Below, in pieces: positions 34,885 through 44,969 of a stretch of DNA of 64,000 nt. Below the pieces are notes generated by a model that was not told the origin of the DNA, ran no database searches, and saw only the letters and a list, made by a program, of their open reading frames with translations. Numbering within the stretch: position 1 is the stretch's first letter; each line of letters opens with the position of its first letter. The DNA comes from an uncultured Clostridia bacterium (GTDB taxonomy: Bacteria > Bacillota > Clostridia > Oscillospirales > CAG-272). The DNA is taken from positions 124,001 through 188,000 of the forward strand of contig CALWJV010000001.1 of the NCBI GenBank assembly GCA_944381115.1, given 5' to 3'. Position numbers and translations under genes: made by a program.

Positions 34885-35526
34885 TTATATTTTTAAAAAA
34901 ACTATATCTTTTAACTGAGTTATATCCTTTATCGGAAAACGTGTTTTACTGTACTCCGCTGCTAGACCTATTCCTATCGGACAAAATCCGCCTGCAACAG
35001 CAGCATCTATACCTGCCTCTGCGTCTTCCACTACAAAGCACTCTTCTGGTTTAAGAAAAATATATTCTGCCGCTTTCAGAAATACCTCAGGATCGGGCTT
35101 ACTTTTGGATATATTGTTTCCGTCAGATATCGCATCAAAGTAATCCTCAAGTCCTGTTCTGTGCAATATGGTCATTGTGTTTTTGCTTGATGATCCCACC
35201 GCAAGCCGAAATCCTTTGTTTTTCAAAAAAGCCAAAGTTTCACGTACTTTCGGATCTATGGTATCTTCATCAAGAGTATGAAGGAGTTCTTTATAGTATT
35301 CGTTTTTTTCGTTACATAAATCCTCTTTTTCTGCTTTACTGAGATATCCGTTATATTTTTCGAGCACTATCTCCAGGCTGGCTTCTCTCGATACTCCACG
35401 TAGCCTGTCGTTTATTTTTTTGTCAAACGGTACGCCAAGTTTATCTGCTATCTTTTTCCATGCTTCATAATGAAGCTGGTCGGTACTTAAAAGCACCCCG
35501 TCAAGATCAAAAATAATCCCTTTCAT
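34885..35526 (-). CDS. pgmB: Beta-phosphoglucomutase
   Basis: A 213-residue HAD-family phosphotransferase. It has the nucleophile loop FDLDGVLLSTD (D8 and D10), the cap signature RGVSREASLE typical of beta-PGM, VGSSSKN (motif II), KPDP (motif III Lys) and VVEDAEAGIDAA (motif IV). It interconverts beta-glucose-1-P and glucose-6-P, which suggests a phosphorolytic step elsewhere, although no phosphorylase gene lies in the operon. It is the last gene, one base after the GH78 stop, with its ribosome site GGAGG inside that gene. Confidence 0.92.
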   Translation of the reverse strand: MKGIIFDLDGVLLSTDQLHYEAWKKIADKLGVPFDKKINDRLRGVSREASLEIVLEKYNGYLSKAEKEDLCNEKNEYYKELLHTLDEDTIDPKVRETLAFLKNKGFRLAVGSSSKNTMTILHRTGLEDYFDAISDGNNISKSKPDPEVFLKAAEYIFLKPEECFVVEDAEAGIDAAVAGGFCPIGIGLAAEYSKTRFPIKDITQLKDIVFLKI

Positions 35527-35527
35527 A

Positions 35528-38221
35528 TCAACAACCTCCGATGCTTTTCAATGCTCCGTCCAACTGTTGTATACCATCTGCAGTAGTACCGAACATAGCC
35601 AAATAGCCCATTTCACGTATACTCATAATAAGAAACTCCTGATTTTCACCGGTCGCCATAGCATATGCCTGAGGCAGATATCGCCTGAACTCCGATTTAG
35701 CCCTCTCATCTGAAATTATATCCAAAGCCAAAGAATCTGCTGAAAAAGGATGCATAATATCTTTTTCCAAAATATATTCAAATGTTCTTTCCCCTTCTTC
35801 CAAAATTATCTTCTGATTTTCAGAATAAGGCAAAACTACCTCTGCTCGGCATCCATGAGGAATACTTACTTCAAGTTTGAAAAGATTTTCTTCATTTACC
35901 CGCCATTTTACGGTATATTTTCCCGAGGGAGAATTGTATACCATAAAGCATGATCTTACTCTGTAATTGGGAACCGGGGCTATTTTTGCCTCTTTCCAGC
36001 CGCTTTCTTTCAAACTCAATCCTCCTATGTGACTGTATACGGATTGCGCAACCGAACCGTAGGCATAATGATTCAATGAGTTCATAGTTATTCCGCTGAT
36101 CTTACCATCAGGTAAAAGAGAATTCCAACGTTCCCATACCGTGGTCGCTCCAAGGTCTACTTGATACATCCATCCCGGACATTCACGATTAAATATTATT
36201 CTGTATGCATCGTCTTCCATTCCGCATTTAAAAAGCGTATCTGCTAAAAGAGGTGTTCCGGTAAATCCCGTCTTTAAACGGTAAAGATCTCTTTTAAGCC
36301 TGTCTTTAAAGCCCGCAATTACTTTGTTTCTATCGCTGTATATTTCAAAATACAGAGAAAGTACATATGCCGTCTGTGTATCGACCGCAAGCCTTCCGGA
36401 CTGTGAAAAGAACTCTTTAATTATACTTTTCTTTATCTCTTCTGAAAATTTCAAATATTCTTCTTTTTCATTTATCAATCCAAGCACTTCTGCAGCCGCT
36501 GCAGCCGTCTTTACTGCATTGTAGTAATAAACAGACCTTATAAAGCAATCGTCTGTACCGCCGTGCATACTTTGCGGACATATTCCGTCTTGTGCAAGCC
36601 AATCTCCGAAAGTAAAGGGAGCGCTCAGAATATGTCCATCCCCTCTTTCTTCATCGCCTTTTCTAAGTACATCAACATATTTTTTTATACCGGCATAATG
36701 TTTTTTAAGCAATTTTGCGTCCTTATAGAATCTGTACAACGTCCAAGGAACTATAACTCCGGCGTCAGACCACACTGCTCCACCTTTTCCGCATGTACCT
36801 TTAAGCGAAGGCGAATACATCGGAAATTCTCCGCTGTAATATACCCTTTGATCGTACTCCATATCACGCATAAATTTTTTATAAAACGAATATGTCTCAC
36901 TGTTATAAGATGCCGTAGCGGAAAAAACCTGTGTATCTGCTGTCCACCCCAGCCTCTCGTCACGTTGAGGACAATCGGTAGGTACATCTATAAAATTGCT
37001 TCTTTGTCCTCGCTTTATATTCGCTATTAGCATATTAAGTTTTTTGTCTGAAGACTCAAACTCACAAGTTTGTTGCATTAAAGTACTGATACGCACAGCT
37101 GTAAAATCCTCTGCTCTAACTTCACAGTCTGTATCAATCAAAACATAGCGAAATCCGTAATACGTAAAATAAGGTTCAACATATTTCTCATTTCCGTCGC
37201 TTATGTATTCATACTCTGCTTTTGCCGTACGAAGATTTTCGCGATAAAAACATCCGTCCTGTAATACTTCGCCGTAACGCAGTGTTATCTTTTTCCCTTT
37301 TTCAAGCCTGTTGAAAAATCGCACAAATCCTGCCTGATTACTTCCGAAATCAAGTATTTTTTCACCTTTAGGAGATGTTATCATACGGGCTTTTTCTTCT
37401 TCATAAACTTTTACTCCTGAAGTGTATTCCGGAATAAAATTAAATTTTTTCTCGCTTATCAAAACATTTCGAAAATCGCTTTCTCTACAAATAAAGGTAT
37501 CATCTCTTTTTTCACCATCGTAAATACCGTTCTCTCGGATAACGCTTTCACGGTATTGCCATGTTTCGTCAGTCTTTAATATATCACCTTCATCTGTACG
37601 GACAACTGCATTAACATAAAAATTGTCACCGTATATACAGTCTCCCCTGCCGTCTATACCAAATCTCCCTTTATACCATCCGTTACCAAGATATACTTCT
37701 ATTATGTTATCTTCTTTAAGCAAACTTTCAATATCGTAAGTTTGAAAACGTACGCATTCGTCATAATCATTCATCAGCGGCGTAAGATATTCCTCTCCTA
37801 CTCGAACTCCGTTGATAAAAGCACGGTATAATCCTAATCCGCTTATTATGAGTCTTCCGCCTTTTACGCTCCCGTTTAATCTGAAACGCTTAAAAAACAC
37901 CGGACTTATAACATTTTCCGAAACAGTCAATGTTTTGCCGGACAATTCATATGCCGTTTCAAAATCTATTGATGCACTGTCTCCGAATTCGTTTGTTACA
38001 TATGCTCTGTATCTTTTTCCCCATTCAAATTTCATATTCGGACGGTAACCCAGTCCATCCGTCAATGTCAGGCGAAACTTAAACTCATTTTTTCCGTTAT
38101 ACTGAGAAACAGAGAGCAAAAAATCGTTTCCTCTTTCCGCCTTAAACGAAAACATTAAGTCTTCGGGATCTATGCCAAGACATCTTTCAGTCCTGTTTAT
38201 TTTGAAATCATATAGTTTCAT
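35528..38221 (-). CDS. GH78 alpha-L-rhamnosidase
   Basis: 897 residues, full length for GH78. It removes terminal alpha-L-rhamnose. N-terminal beta-sandwich domains (about 1-340, LFRAFINGVRVGEEYLTP-like segment) resemble CBM67. The (alpha/alpha)6 catalytic domain has the family hallmark VPTDCPQRDERLGWTADTQV near 415-430, whose Asp and Glu are the acid and base region, then PFTFGDWLAQDG and SLNHYAYGSV. A C-terminal beta domain of about 100 residues follows. No signal peptide, so the enzyme acts on oligosaccharides brought in by the operon's transporter. AAAGGGG precedes the ATG. It lies between GH3 and beta-phosphoglucomutase. Confidence 0.95.
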   Translation of the reverse strand: MKLYDFKINRTERCLGIDPEDLMFSFKAERGNDFLLSVSQYNGKNEFKFRLTLTDGLGYRPNMKFEWGKRYRAYVTNEFGDSASIDFETAYELSGKTLTVSENVISPVFFKRFRLNGSVKGGRLIISGLGLYRAFINGVRVGEEYLTPLMNDYDECVRFQTYDIESLLKEDNIIEVYLGNGWYKGRFGIDGRGDCIYGDNFYVNAVVRTDEGDILKTDETWQYRESVIRENGIYDGEKRDDTFICRESDFRNVLISEKKFNFIPEYTSGVKVYEEEKARMITSPKGEKILDFGSNQAGFVRFFNRLEKGKKITLRYGEVLQDGCFYRENLRTAKAEYEYISDGNEKYVEPYFTYYGFRYVLIDTDCEVRAEDFTAVRISTLMQQTCEFESSDKKLNMLIANIKRGQRSNFIDVPTDCPQRDERLGWTADTQVFSATASYNSETYSFYKKFMRDMEYDQRVYYSGEFPMYSPSLKGTCGKGGAVWSDAGVIVPWTLYRFYKDAKLLKKHYAGIKKYVDVLRKGDEERGDGHILSAPFTFGDWLAQDGICPQSMHGGTDDCFIRSVYYYNAVKTAAAAAEVLGLINEKEEYLKFSEEIKKSIIKEFFSQSGRLAVDTQTAYVLSLYFEIYSDRNKVIAGFKDRLKRDLYRLKTGFTGTPLLADTLFKCGMEDDAYRIIFNRECPGWMYQVDLGATTVWERWNSLLPDGKISGITMNSLNHYAYGSVAQSVYSHIGGLSLKESGWKEAKIAPVPNYRVRSCFMVYNSPSGKYTVKWRVNEENLFKLEVSIPHGCRAEVVLPYSENQKIILEEGERTFEYILEKDIMHPFSADSLALDIISDERAKSEFRRYLPQAYAMATGENQEFLIMSIREMGYLAMFGTTADGIQQLDGALKSIGGC

Positions 38222-38251
38222 AAACAGCCCCTTTAAATCATGTATTTTGAT

Positions 38252-39964
38252 TTATAACCTCGTATCCCATTTACCGCAAAAAGCATCAACCGGACTTTTA
38301 CCCTTAAATTGGCTTTTTCCACTCAATTTATCAAGAAGTTCGTCAAGTATTTCATCGGTGGAACCGTATGTATTTATAAATGTCCTGACTCGTGGCACAT
38401 CAATAAGGTGATAAGGATTTTCAAGCGATATGAAAACCGTGGGTACTGAATTCATATATACCGGCACATCAGCGCCCATTGGCTCCGCCCACTCCAATCT
38501 CACAACTGTCTGGTTTGATTTTGTTGCAAGATTTGCTATGTAAATTATAAGATCATAATTATCATATATTTCCTTTACGGGAGTTGCCATACCTTCCCAT
38601 CCCCCACCGGGTTGAAAGACATTTACTTCAAAACCAGTCTTCTTTAATCGCGATATAAATCTATCCGCTGCACCTTCGGTTATTCCCGCGCTTACCGCAC
38701 TTGCCTTACCTTCTTTTTTATATACAAGTATACGTTTATAACGATCCGGTATAATTGGCAATACCCCTTTTTCTTCTTTTACAAGGGTTATAGACATGTC
38801 TGCTATTTCACGCGAAATTTTTTTATGCTCGGCACATCCTACAACCACTCTTGCACATTCTTTCTTTGGTATCAGACCGCCTGCGTCTTTCTTTTCGTGT
38901 AATTTAAGCGATGCTTTAAGAGCCAGTATGCGGGTTACCGCTTCATCCAGTCTTTCTTTTGTAATAACTCCGCTCTTTACCCCTTCGGTCATAAACTTTA
39001 TATCTTCTTGAAGATTTTTTGTAAATAGCAACATATCACAGCCTGCAGCGATAGTAAGCGGTACAGCCTTTTCTCTAGGCATTACAGTACCCATCCCCGC
39101 CATAGTAGATGAATCAGTTACTATAAGTCCGTTAAATCCCAGATGCCCGCGTAAAAGACCATTAAGTAATTCTGGGGATATAAGACCGGGCATTATTTCC
39201 TCATCCTTTAATGACGGATTCAGTTTTTTTGACCACGCCGGCTGCATTATGTGTCCGACCATAACTGTCTTGGCACCTGCATCTATGGACATTTTATATG
39301 CTCTTCCGTATGTCTTATCCCATTCCTCTGTCGAAAGAGTGTTAACCGACGCAAGAAGATGCTGATCACGCTCGTCTACACCATCCCCGGGAAAATGTTT
39401 TACTGAAGCGGCAATTCCGTATTTTTGCACCTCTTCAACATATGCTTTTCCAAATCTTGCAACACGATCGGGATCAGATCCGAAAGTACGGGTATTTGTT
39501 ATGGGATTTCTGAAATTATAATCTATATCTATTATAGGAGCAAATGCCCAGTTTATCCCCAAAGCACTCGCTTCTTCGCCTATTATCCTGCCGAGTTCAT
39601 GGGCATACCTTATGTCATCCGTTGCCGCAATTCCAAGTTCGCAACCTACTCTCGTACCTTCGATGCAGGCCTGGTTCAACCCCGCTTCAAGGTTTGCGGA
39701 TATGAGCATAGGAACGTCGGAATATTCTTGCAATCTGCTTACCGTATTTATGAGTTCATCAAGACTCATTGTCCTTGTCATAACTCCGCCAACCTTGAGC
39801 GTCTTTGCAAGATATTTCAAATACTCTTTATCGTCGGTATAAGTTATAAGGCAAAATAACTGCGCTATCTTTTCTTCCTCAGTCATAGAACCGAGAACTT
39901 TATTTACCCACTTTATATCATTTTCTGAAAGATAAAAGGGATTTGACCGCAAATCAGTGCACAT
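38252..39964 (-). CDS. GH3-family glycoside hydrolase, NagZ-like
   Basis: 570 residues. The TIM-barrel part has AGVMT-like early strands, KHFPGDGVDERDQH near 190 (the general acid/base region, where NagZ has a similar HFPGxG loop) and GLIVTDSSTMAGM near 282, whose Asp is the nucleophile. The C-terminal alpha/beta domain follows at about 350-560. It could be a beta-N-acetylhexosaminidase, beta-glucosidase or beta-xylosidase; the loop favours the NagZ subgroup but the GH78 partner suggests a plant- or mucin-glycan target. Its ATG lies inside the end of the permease gene (11-base overlap) with AAGGAG upstream. Cytoplasmic. Confidence 0.9.
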   Translation of the reverse strand: MCTDLRSNPFYLSENDIKWVNKVLGSMTEEEKIAQLFCLITYTDDKEYLKYLAKTLKVGGVMTRTMSLDELINTVSRLQEYSDVPMLISANLEAGLNQACIEGTRVGCELGIAATDDIRYAHELGRIIGEEASALGINWAFAPIIDIDYNFRNPITNTRTFGSDPDRVARFGKAYVEEVQKYGIAASVKHFPGDGVDERDQHLLASVNTLSTEEWDKTYGRAYKMSIDAGAKTVMVGHIMQPAWSKKLNPSLKDEEIMPGLISPELLNGLLRGHLGFNGLIVTDSSTMAGMGTVMPREKAVPLTIAAGCDMLLFTKNLQEDIKFMTEGVKSGVITKERLDEAVTRILALKASLKLHEKKDAGGLIPKKECARVVVGCAEHKKISREIADMSITLVKEEKGVLPIIPDRYKRILVYKKEGKASAVSAGITEGAADRFISRLKKTGFEVNVFQPGGGWEGMATPVKEIYDNYDLIIYIANLATKSNQTVVRLEWAEPMGADVPVYMNSVPTVFISLENPYHLIDVPRVRTFINTYGSTDEILDELLDKLSGKSQFKGKSPVDAFCGKWDTRL

Positions 39965-40970
39965 CCGTTGTCTCCTTCTTTTTATGAGCGGAAAAAATTC
40001 TGCTCCATAAATTTTTTATGCTTCCTGCACGTGCTGAGAATGCGTAAAACGCAAGCATGAACGCACCAAATATTATTTGCTGATATCCTCCTGCACCTAC
40101 ACCAAGGCAATCTAAACCGTAATTTAAAAATTCCATTCCTATTGCAGCAATTGCAACACCTATCACATCAACACTTGCAGAACCTATGAACATTCCGATA
40201 AATACAGGAACAATATAAGAAAACAGTATGCTTGATGTTGAAAGATTTGACTGCGGGTTTATTATCTGTTGTGAACCGTATATAAGTGCTCCGCATCCCA
40301 ATATTACACCGCAAATTATATAAGTTACTATTACATTTTTATTTTCTTTTATTCCTATACTGACAGCAACTTTTTGGTTACCGCTTAAAAGTTTTGCCCT
40401 GCGCCCCTCAGAAGTAAAATATGTAAAAAACAAAAACAGTGCAAGTACCAGAAACAGCGGTATGAAAATGTAAGGGGATCTTCCGAATATGACCATTCCG
40501 GAACTTGAAATCACGTTAAGGCCTTCGGCATCAAAAAGTAAATAGGTAAGCGATTCGTAAACAAGTGTTATCGCTATCGTGCATATTATTATCGGTACCT
40601 TGCTGAATATGTATGAAAATGCAGTGATAAGGCTGAACATTATACCAAACACTATTGCAAGTACCATGAAAAGTATCGGACTTCCGCCGGATTTCAATGT
40701 GATATTACCCGCTATAATCGCGGATATTATCATGGTCGCTCCACCGGAAAAATCAAATCTTCCGTTTTTGAACTGCAAATATATTGCAAGGGCAATGATG
40801 GTGGTAAGCGAAGCATCGGTCACTACCTGTTTCAATGTATTTAAAGACGCATAATATGTTATTCCGTTTGCAAGCGTCAATATAAGCATGACAACAAATA
40901 TAAACACGGGAAATGCCAAAGTAAGCCCTGTCCTTTTTGATATGTCTATAATTCTTTCTTTTTTATTCAT
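39954..40970 (-). CDS. RbsC-type sugar ABC transporter permease
   Basis: 338 residues from the start chosen here, with about nine hydrophobic segments of the BPD_transp_2 (RbsC) type. TLANGITYYASLNTL and RFDFSGGATMIISAIIAG are family features. The frame is open to 41051, but the earlier ATG has no ribosome site, and the stretch from 40987 to 41018 is a perfect hairpin that is unlikely to encode protein. ATG 40970 has only AAGG close by, so the start remains uncertain by up to 27 residues. It is the second permease of the importer, presumably pairing with the one at 42.4 kb. Confidence 0.88.
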   Translation of the reverse strand: MNKKERIIDISKRTGLTLAFPVFIFVVMLILTLANGITYYASLNTLKQVVTDASLTTIIALAIYLQFKNGRFDFSGGATMIISAIIAGNITLKSGGSPILFMVLAIVFGIMFSLITAFSYIFSKVPIIICTIAITLVYESLTYLLFDAEGLNVISSSGMVIFGRSPYIFIPLFLVLALFLFFTYFTSEGRRAKLLSGNQKVAVSIGIKENKNVIVTYIICGVILGCGALIYGSQQIINPQSNLSTSSILFSYIVPVFIGMFIGSASVDVIGVAIAAIGMEFLNYGLDCLGVGAGGYQQIIFGAFMLAFYAFSARAGSIKNLWSRIFSAHKKKETTDVH

Positions 40971-40986
40971 AACCTTACCCATTTTT

Positions 40987-41018
40987 GCGTTTTCGACAGA
41001 ATTTTCTGTCGAAAACGC
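40987..41018 (-). repeat. Perfect hairpin between the binding-protein and second permease genes
   Basis: GCGTTTTCGACAGA and its exact complement are separated by 4 bases. No U-run follows on the operon strand, so this is not a standard terminator. Such hairpins in sugar-ABC operons often protect upstream binding-protein mRNA from 3' decay, leaving more binding protein than permease. Confidence 0.75.
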
Positions 41019-41043
41019 CCCGTTATAGTTTTTTATGTTCCCT

Positions 41044-41074
41044 GTCGGCATATGTCGATTTTATTTCTGCCGAC
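41044..41074 (-). repeat. Second intergenic hairpin in the ABC operon
   Basis: GTCGGCA and TGCCGAC arms (41044-41050 and 41068-41074), followed on the upstream side by GCGGCG/CGCCG (about 41089-41105). Together with the 40987 hairpin, three stem-loops occupy the 192-bp gap. Confidence 0.55.
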
Positions 41075-41162
41075 TGTCGGGCTTTTATGCGGCGTTTCTG
41101 CGCCGTTTCAAAGTATCTTTATACTTTTACTGTTTTTTAACAACTGAATTTTTTATACGATG

Positions 41163-42317
41163 TCAACCGTTAAGAGCCGCAAGGTCATCTATATCCATAG
41201 ACTGAACAGCCTGTACAAGTTTGGCGTGAGTTCCACCGTTTACTGCAAGAAGCGCTTTTACATCATCAACGCTGAGAAATGCGTCTTTGACGTTGCCTGT
41301 GCAATAAAGGGATTTTGTTTTTACAAGATCAAGTTGAGTATTGTTTGTTATTATGAGTTGGGAACTGTCTACACGCTGTGCTTCAGTTGGATTATCCGAA
41401 AACTCATTTCCGGTTATTTTGTTTACAAGCATGACCAGCGGGTAGGTTATGGCTTCAACATTACTGAATACAAGTTCCTGTATGCACTGATTGCCGCTTG
41501 TACCAAAGTTGTTAAGAACATCATTATCGGTAGAAAAGCCTGCCGTGTAGAGTTTGATGTTTGTCTTGCCGTTCTTTACAAGTGTAGGATAAACGAAATC
41601 AACTCCTGCGCACATCGCAAATATCGCATCGATATTGGGGTTATCCTGGAAATAGTTATCTGCAAGAGGCTGGAACATAAGTTCCATAGTAGTGGTCAAA
41701 GTGATCTTGTCGGCATCTGCCGCAGTTGCATTGTATTCATTGATCTTTTCACGGAATGCCTGATCCATCTCGGCCTGATGCGGGAATGCAAAGCCCGGAA
41801 ATTTGATCATTCCGATATTTTTATGACCTTCTGCAATTATACGTTCTGCAACGTGTTCGCCCCATGCATATCCTGTGTAACTTCCGTCAACTACCGTACC
41901 GAGAAAATATTCGTTGTTTTTTATTGTCTCGTAGTTTACGTCATAGTCGCAAAGATATCCTGCAAGATATACTCCCGCTTTTTTGCACTCTTCGAGTATT
42001 GCTGGTGTTACGCCGCCGTCCATGGTAAAAATAAGTCCTTTGCATCCGCCGGCTATAAGCGACTGTGCAGTTGTCTTGTTTTCTTCATCGCTGGTCTGAC
42101 TCAATGTAACAAATTCAAATTCGCAGTTAAGTGCTTCGGCAAGACCGTTAAGGTAATTTTTTGTAGCAGTAACTGCCGGACCTGAGTCTTGATAAAGTCC
42201 GACACCTATCTTGATTTTGTCTCCTCCTCTGCCACAGGCAATCAAGGTCGCACCCATTTGTATGCACATTGCAACCGCAAGTACATATACCACAATTTTC
42301 TTTAAAGATTTCTTCAT
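41163..42317 (-). CDS. Sugar-binding lipoprotein of the ABC importer
   Basis: 384 residues. The N-terminus is a lipoprotein signal: basic KKSLKK, a hydrophobic stretch and the lipobox LIAC with Cys at 28, so the mature protein is anchored outside. The rest is a periplasmic-binding-protein fold of the LacI/RbsB class (KIKIGVGLYQDSGPAV, then LIAGGCKGLIFTMDGGVTPAI, NPNIDAIFAMCAG). It captures the sugar for the two RbsC-type permeases and the RbsA-type ATPase. AGGAGG precedes the ATG closely. Ligand unknown; the GH78 and GH3 neighbours suggest a rhamnose-containing oligosaccharide. Confidence 0.93.
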   Translation of the reverse strand: MKKSLKKIVVYVLAVAMCIQMGATLIACGRGGDKIKIGVGLYQDSGPAVTATKNYLNGLAEALNCEFEFVTLSQTSDEENKTTAQSLIAGGCKGLIFTMDGGVTPAILEECKKAGVYLAGYLCDYDVNYETIKNNEYFLGTVVDGSYTGYAWGEHVAERIIAEGHKNIGMIKFPGFAFPHQAEMDQAFREKINEYNATAADADKITLTTTMELMFQPLADNYFQDNPNIDAIFAMCAGVDFVYPTLVKNGKTNIKLYTAGFSTDNDVLNNFGTSGNQCIQELVFSNVEAITYPLVMLVNKITGNEFSDNPTEAQRVDSSQLIITNNTQLDLVKTKSLYCTGNVKDAFLSVDDVKALLAVNGGTHAKLVQAVQSMDIDDLAALNG

Positions 42318-42428
42318 AAAAACCTCCTGTTTTTGACATTTTTTCTGTCATTTTTTATTTTATACGTTCAAGACATATTTTTATGCCTTAACGACGTATT
42401 CGGTTAATTTACAAATTTTATTTATTAT

Positions 42429-43421
42429 TTATCTCGGCAGGAAAACTCCTTTTTCTCTGCAGGATATCGCAACAACAATGAAAAACGCTATCGCTTTTAT
42501 TATGTATACCATATTTATGTCAACTCCGGAAATTATAAGTCCGTTAGAAAGAAGAGCGTACGTAAAACTTCCTATAATTGCACAGCGTACCTTGGATTTC
42601 ATGCCTCCCGATAGCGGCATTCCGCCGAGTATCAGCGAAAGCATTACGTCCATTGAGTAACTGTTTCCGGTACTCTTTCCGGCACTTCCAGTCCTTGCCA
42701 GAAGAAAAAATGTTCCTATCGTTACGCTTACGCCGAACGCCATATATGCTATAACTTTCCATTTGGTGGTGTTTACGCCGCACTGAGATGTTGCACGTTC
42801 GTTGGCGCCTATGCTTCTTGTGTATTTACCGAGTTTGGTAAAGTTGAAAAAGTAAAACACCATTACCGCAACAAGCACTATGACAATAACTATAAACCAC
42901 GGTTCCAGCATTACCGAAAGATCGTAATTTATCGATATGCTGTTCTGTCCGGTGCTTTCCATTATAAGCAGTTGAATACCGCCGAAGATAAACATCAGGA
43001 ACAGCGAGGTGACTATCGACGGAAGTCTCAGCCATACCGCGACAAATCCGTTGAATGCGCCGCAAATAAGCGTCAGAACGAGTACAACGGCGATCGCAAG
43101 AAGAAGAGAGCCCGTGGCATTTACTATAAGGATAGTCAAGAGGCAGTAAACACCCATCTGAGATCCGACGCTTATGTCCATAAATCCCATGGAATATACG
43201 AACAGTGCGCCGAGCGATACTATCATATATACGCATACTGATTCCAGAAGTACGGTCAGGTTGTAATTGCCCCATAACCTTCCGTCGGAAGTTACTGTGA
43301 AAACTATGATACACACGATAAGTCCGAGATATGCCGCCACATCGGAAACATGTCCGGTAACATATTTCTTGACTGTTTCTGATATGTTATTAAATTTTCT
43401 TTCTTTTCTCGTATTTTCCAT
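42429..43421 (-). CDS. RbsC-type sugar ABC transporter permease
   Basis: 330 residues with about ten hydrophobic segments and the RbsC-family features SLGALFVYSMGFMDISVGSQ, LRLPSIVTSLFL and NERATSQCGVNTTKWKV. It lies eight bases after the ATPase gene and 111 bp before the binding-protein gene. GAGGTG precedes the ATG. A separate, diverged permease at 40 kb suggests a heterodimeric membrane channel. Confidence 0.93.
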   Translation of the reverse strand: MENTRKERKFNNISETVKKYVTGHVSDVAAYLGLIVCIIVFTVTSDGRLWGNYNLTVLLESVCVYMIVSLGALFVYSMGFMDISVGSQMGVYCLLTILIVNATGSLLLAIAVVLVLTLICGAFNGFVAVWLRLPSIVTSLFLMFIFGGIQLLIMESTGQNSISINYDLSVMLEPWFIVIVIVLVAVMVFYFFNFTKLGKYTRSIGANERATSQCGVNTTKWKVIAYMAFGVSVTIGTFFLLARTGSAGKSTGNSYSMDVMLSLILGGMPLSGGMKSKVRCAIIGSFTYALLSNGLIISGVDINMVYIIKAIAFFIVVAISCREKGVFLPR

Positions 43422-43429
43422 AACACACC

Positions 43430-44935
43430 TCAGATCATAGATCCGATTATATCGGTCTCTTTTAAATCGGGACTGCGCATAAACTGGCCTGAAACGGCAA
43501 AATCTTTAAGTATTATTATTTTATCCGACATTCCTATAAGTTCAGAAAGCTCTTCGCTTATGAGAAGAATCGCCTTACCGTCCTTTTTCATTTGGGAGAT
43601 AAATGCGTACATCGACTGTTTAACACCTATATCAACTCCTCGGGTCGGACAATCCATTATGAGAACATCGCTGTCCTTTGCCGTCCATTTTGCAAAACTT
43701 ACTTTCTGTTTGTTTCCTCCGGAAAGTGTGGAAACCTTCTGCTTCGGTGTTTTGCATTTTATAAGGTACCTTTCTACCTCTTTTTTTACTATTGCATTTT
43801 CCTTCCTCGGATCAATAAAACTGTACTTTGATAAATCGTTAAGCGAAGGAAGCGTTATATTGTTAGATATTGAAGCAGAAAGTATCAGCGCTTCTGTGTC
43901 ACGGTCTTTGCTTACATATCCTATTCCGTTATTTATAGCCGTCAAAGGAGAATTTATAATCTTTCCGTTTCGTCTAACCTCTCCTCCGCTAAGTTTTTCA
44001 AGCCCGAATCCCGCTCTGCCTATAAGCCTCATACCACATCCGCTCAGTCCGCCTATACCTATTATTTCGCCTTTATGTATGGTAAGATCAAAATTCTTTA
44101 TATCCCCGACAGAAACGTTATCAAATTCCAAAGCCACTTCTTCTCCGTGGCTGATGTCATAATCGTTTCTGTAGTAAGCATCTCCTATCTCACGGCCGAC
44201 CATCATATAACGTATTTTTTCGGGAGCACCGGGAAGATCCATTTCCTCTCGCGTCAAATGTCCTATTATGTTTCCGTCACGTAATACCGTAAGATTTGTG
44301 CAACGGGTAAGTATCTCCTCCATATCGTGTGATATGAATATTACCGCTTTGTTATTATCGGCAAGTTTACGTATGATTCCGTAAAAAAGTTCTCGTGCAT
44401 CAAAGGACAGCGCCGTCGTCGTCTCGTCAACGACCAGTATCTCGGGATCTGAAAAAAGCGCACGTACTATTTCCACCATTTTTCTGTCTTCAAACGAATA
44501 TTTATCTATAGGGTCGGACGCACATATCCTTCCCATGCCGAATGAATCTAAAAGTTGCTGTGCGCTTTTTATCATCTTCCTTATATTTATTATACCTAAC
44601 TTCGTAAACTTATCCATATGGCCCGCATATATATTTTCCGCTACCGTGCATCCGCGTACCGTATTGGATTCCTGCAATATCATACATACGCCTTCATTTT
44701 GCGCATTTGCCATAGTGTCGGGAGACCATGGCTTACCTTTATATTCCATACTTCCGGATGTTGCTTTCTGCATTCCCGCCATTATTGAAGTAAGTGTAGA
44801 TTTTCCTGAACCGTTTTCACCTATCAGCCCCATTATTTCTCCGCGCCTAACTTCAAAATCCACTCCGTTAAGCGCATTGACAGGTCCGAACTTCTTAACT
44901 ATGTTTTTACAAACAAGTATTGTCTGGTTTTCCAT
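43430..44935 (-). CDS. RbsA-type double-domain sugar ABC ATPase
   Basis: 501 residues with two tandem ABC domains. Domain 1: GENGSGKSTLT, then the weak signature YSFEDRKM and VDETTTALS. Domain 2: GLSGCGMRL in place of a normal P-loop, then LSGGNKQKVSFAKW and IMDCPTRGVDIG, as is usual for RbsA/MglA proteins, where the second site is degenerate. It powers the importer. It is the first gene of the operon, 35 bp after the promoter-proximal region. Confidence 0.94.
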   Translation of the reverse strand: MENQTILVCKNIVKKFGPVNALNGVDFEVRRGEIMGLIGENGSGKSTLTSIMAGMQKATSGSMEYKGKPWSPDTMANAQNEGVCMILQESNTVRGCTVAENIYAGHMDKFTKLGIINIRKMIKSAQQLLDSFGMGRICASDPIDKYSFEDRKMVEIVRALFSDPEILVVDETTTALSFDARELFYGIIRKLADNNKAVIFISHDMEEILTRCTNLTVLRDGNIIGHLTREEMDLPGAPEKIRYMMVGREIGDAYYRNDYDISHGEEVALEFDNVSVGDIKNFDLTIHKGEIIGIGGLSGCGMRLIGRAGFGLEKLSGGEVRRNGKIINSPLTAINNGIGYVSKDRDTEALILSASISNNITLPSLNDLSKYSFIDPRKENAIVKKEVERYLIKCKTPKQKVSTLSGGNKQKVSFAKWTAKDSDVLIMDCPTRGVDIGVKQSMYAFISQMKKDGKAILLISEELSELIGMSDKIIILKDFAVSGQFMRSPDLKETDIIGSMI

Positions 44936-44969
44936 GTCGCCCTCCCGCCTCTTTGTGTTTTACATCTTT

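Noticed and set aside
40971..41051. 27-residue N-terminal extension of the second RbsC-type permease
   Set aside because: It would translate through a perfect hairpin and lacks a ribosome site; homologues start near the first TM segment.
41160..42185. 341-codon open frame on the plus strand
   Set aside because: It is exactly antisense to the sugar-binding lipoprotein gene, has no ribosome site, and its translation is Cys/Phe-rich and unlike any protein.
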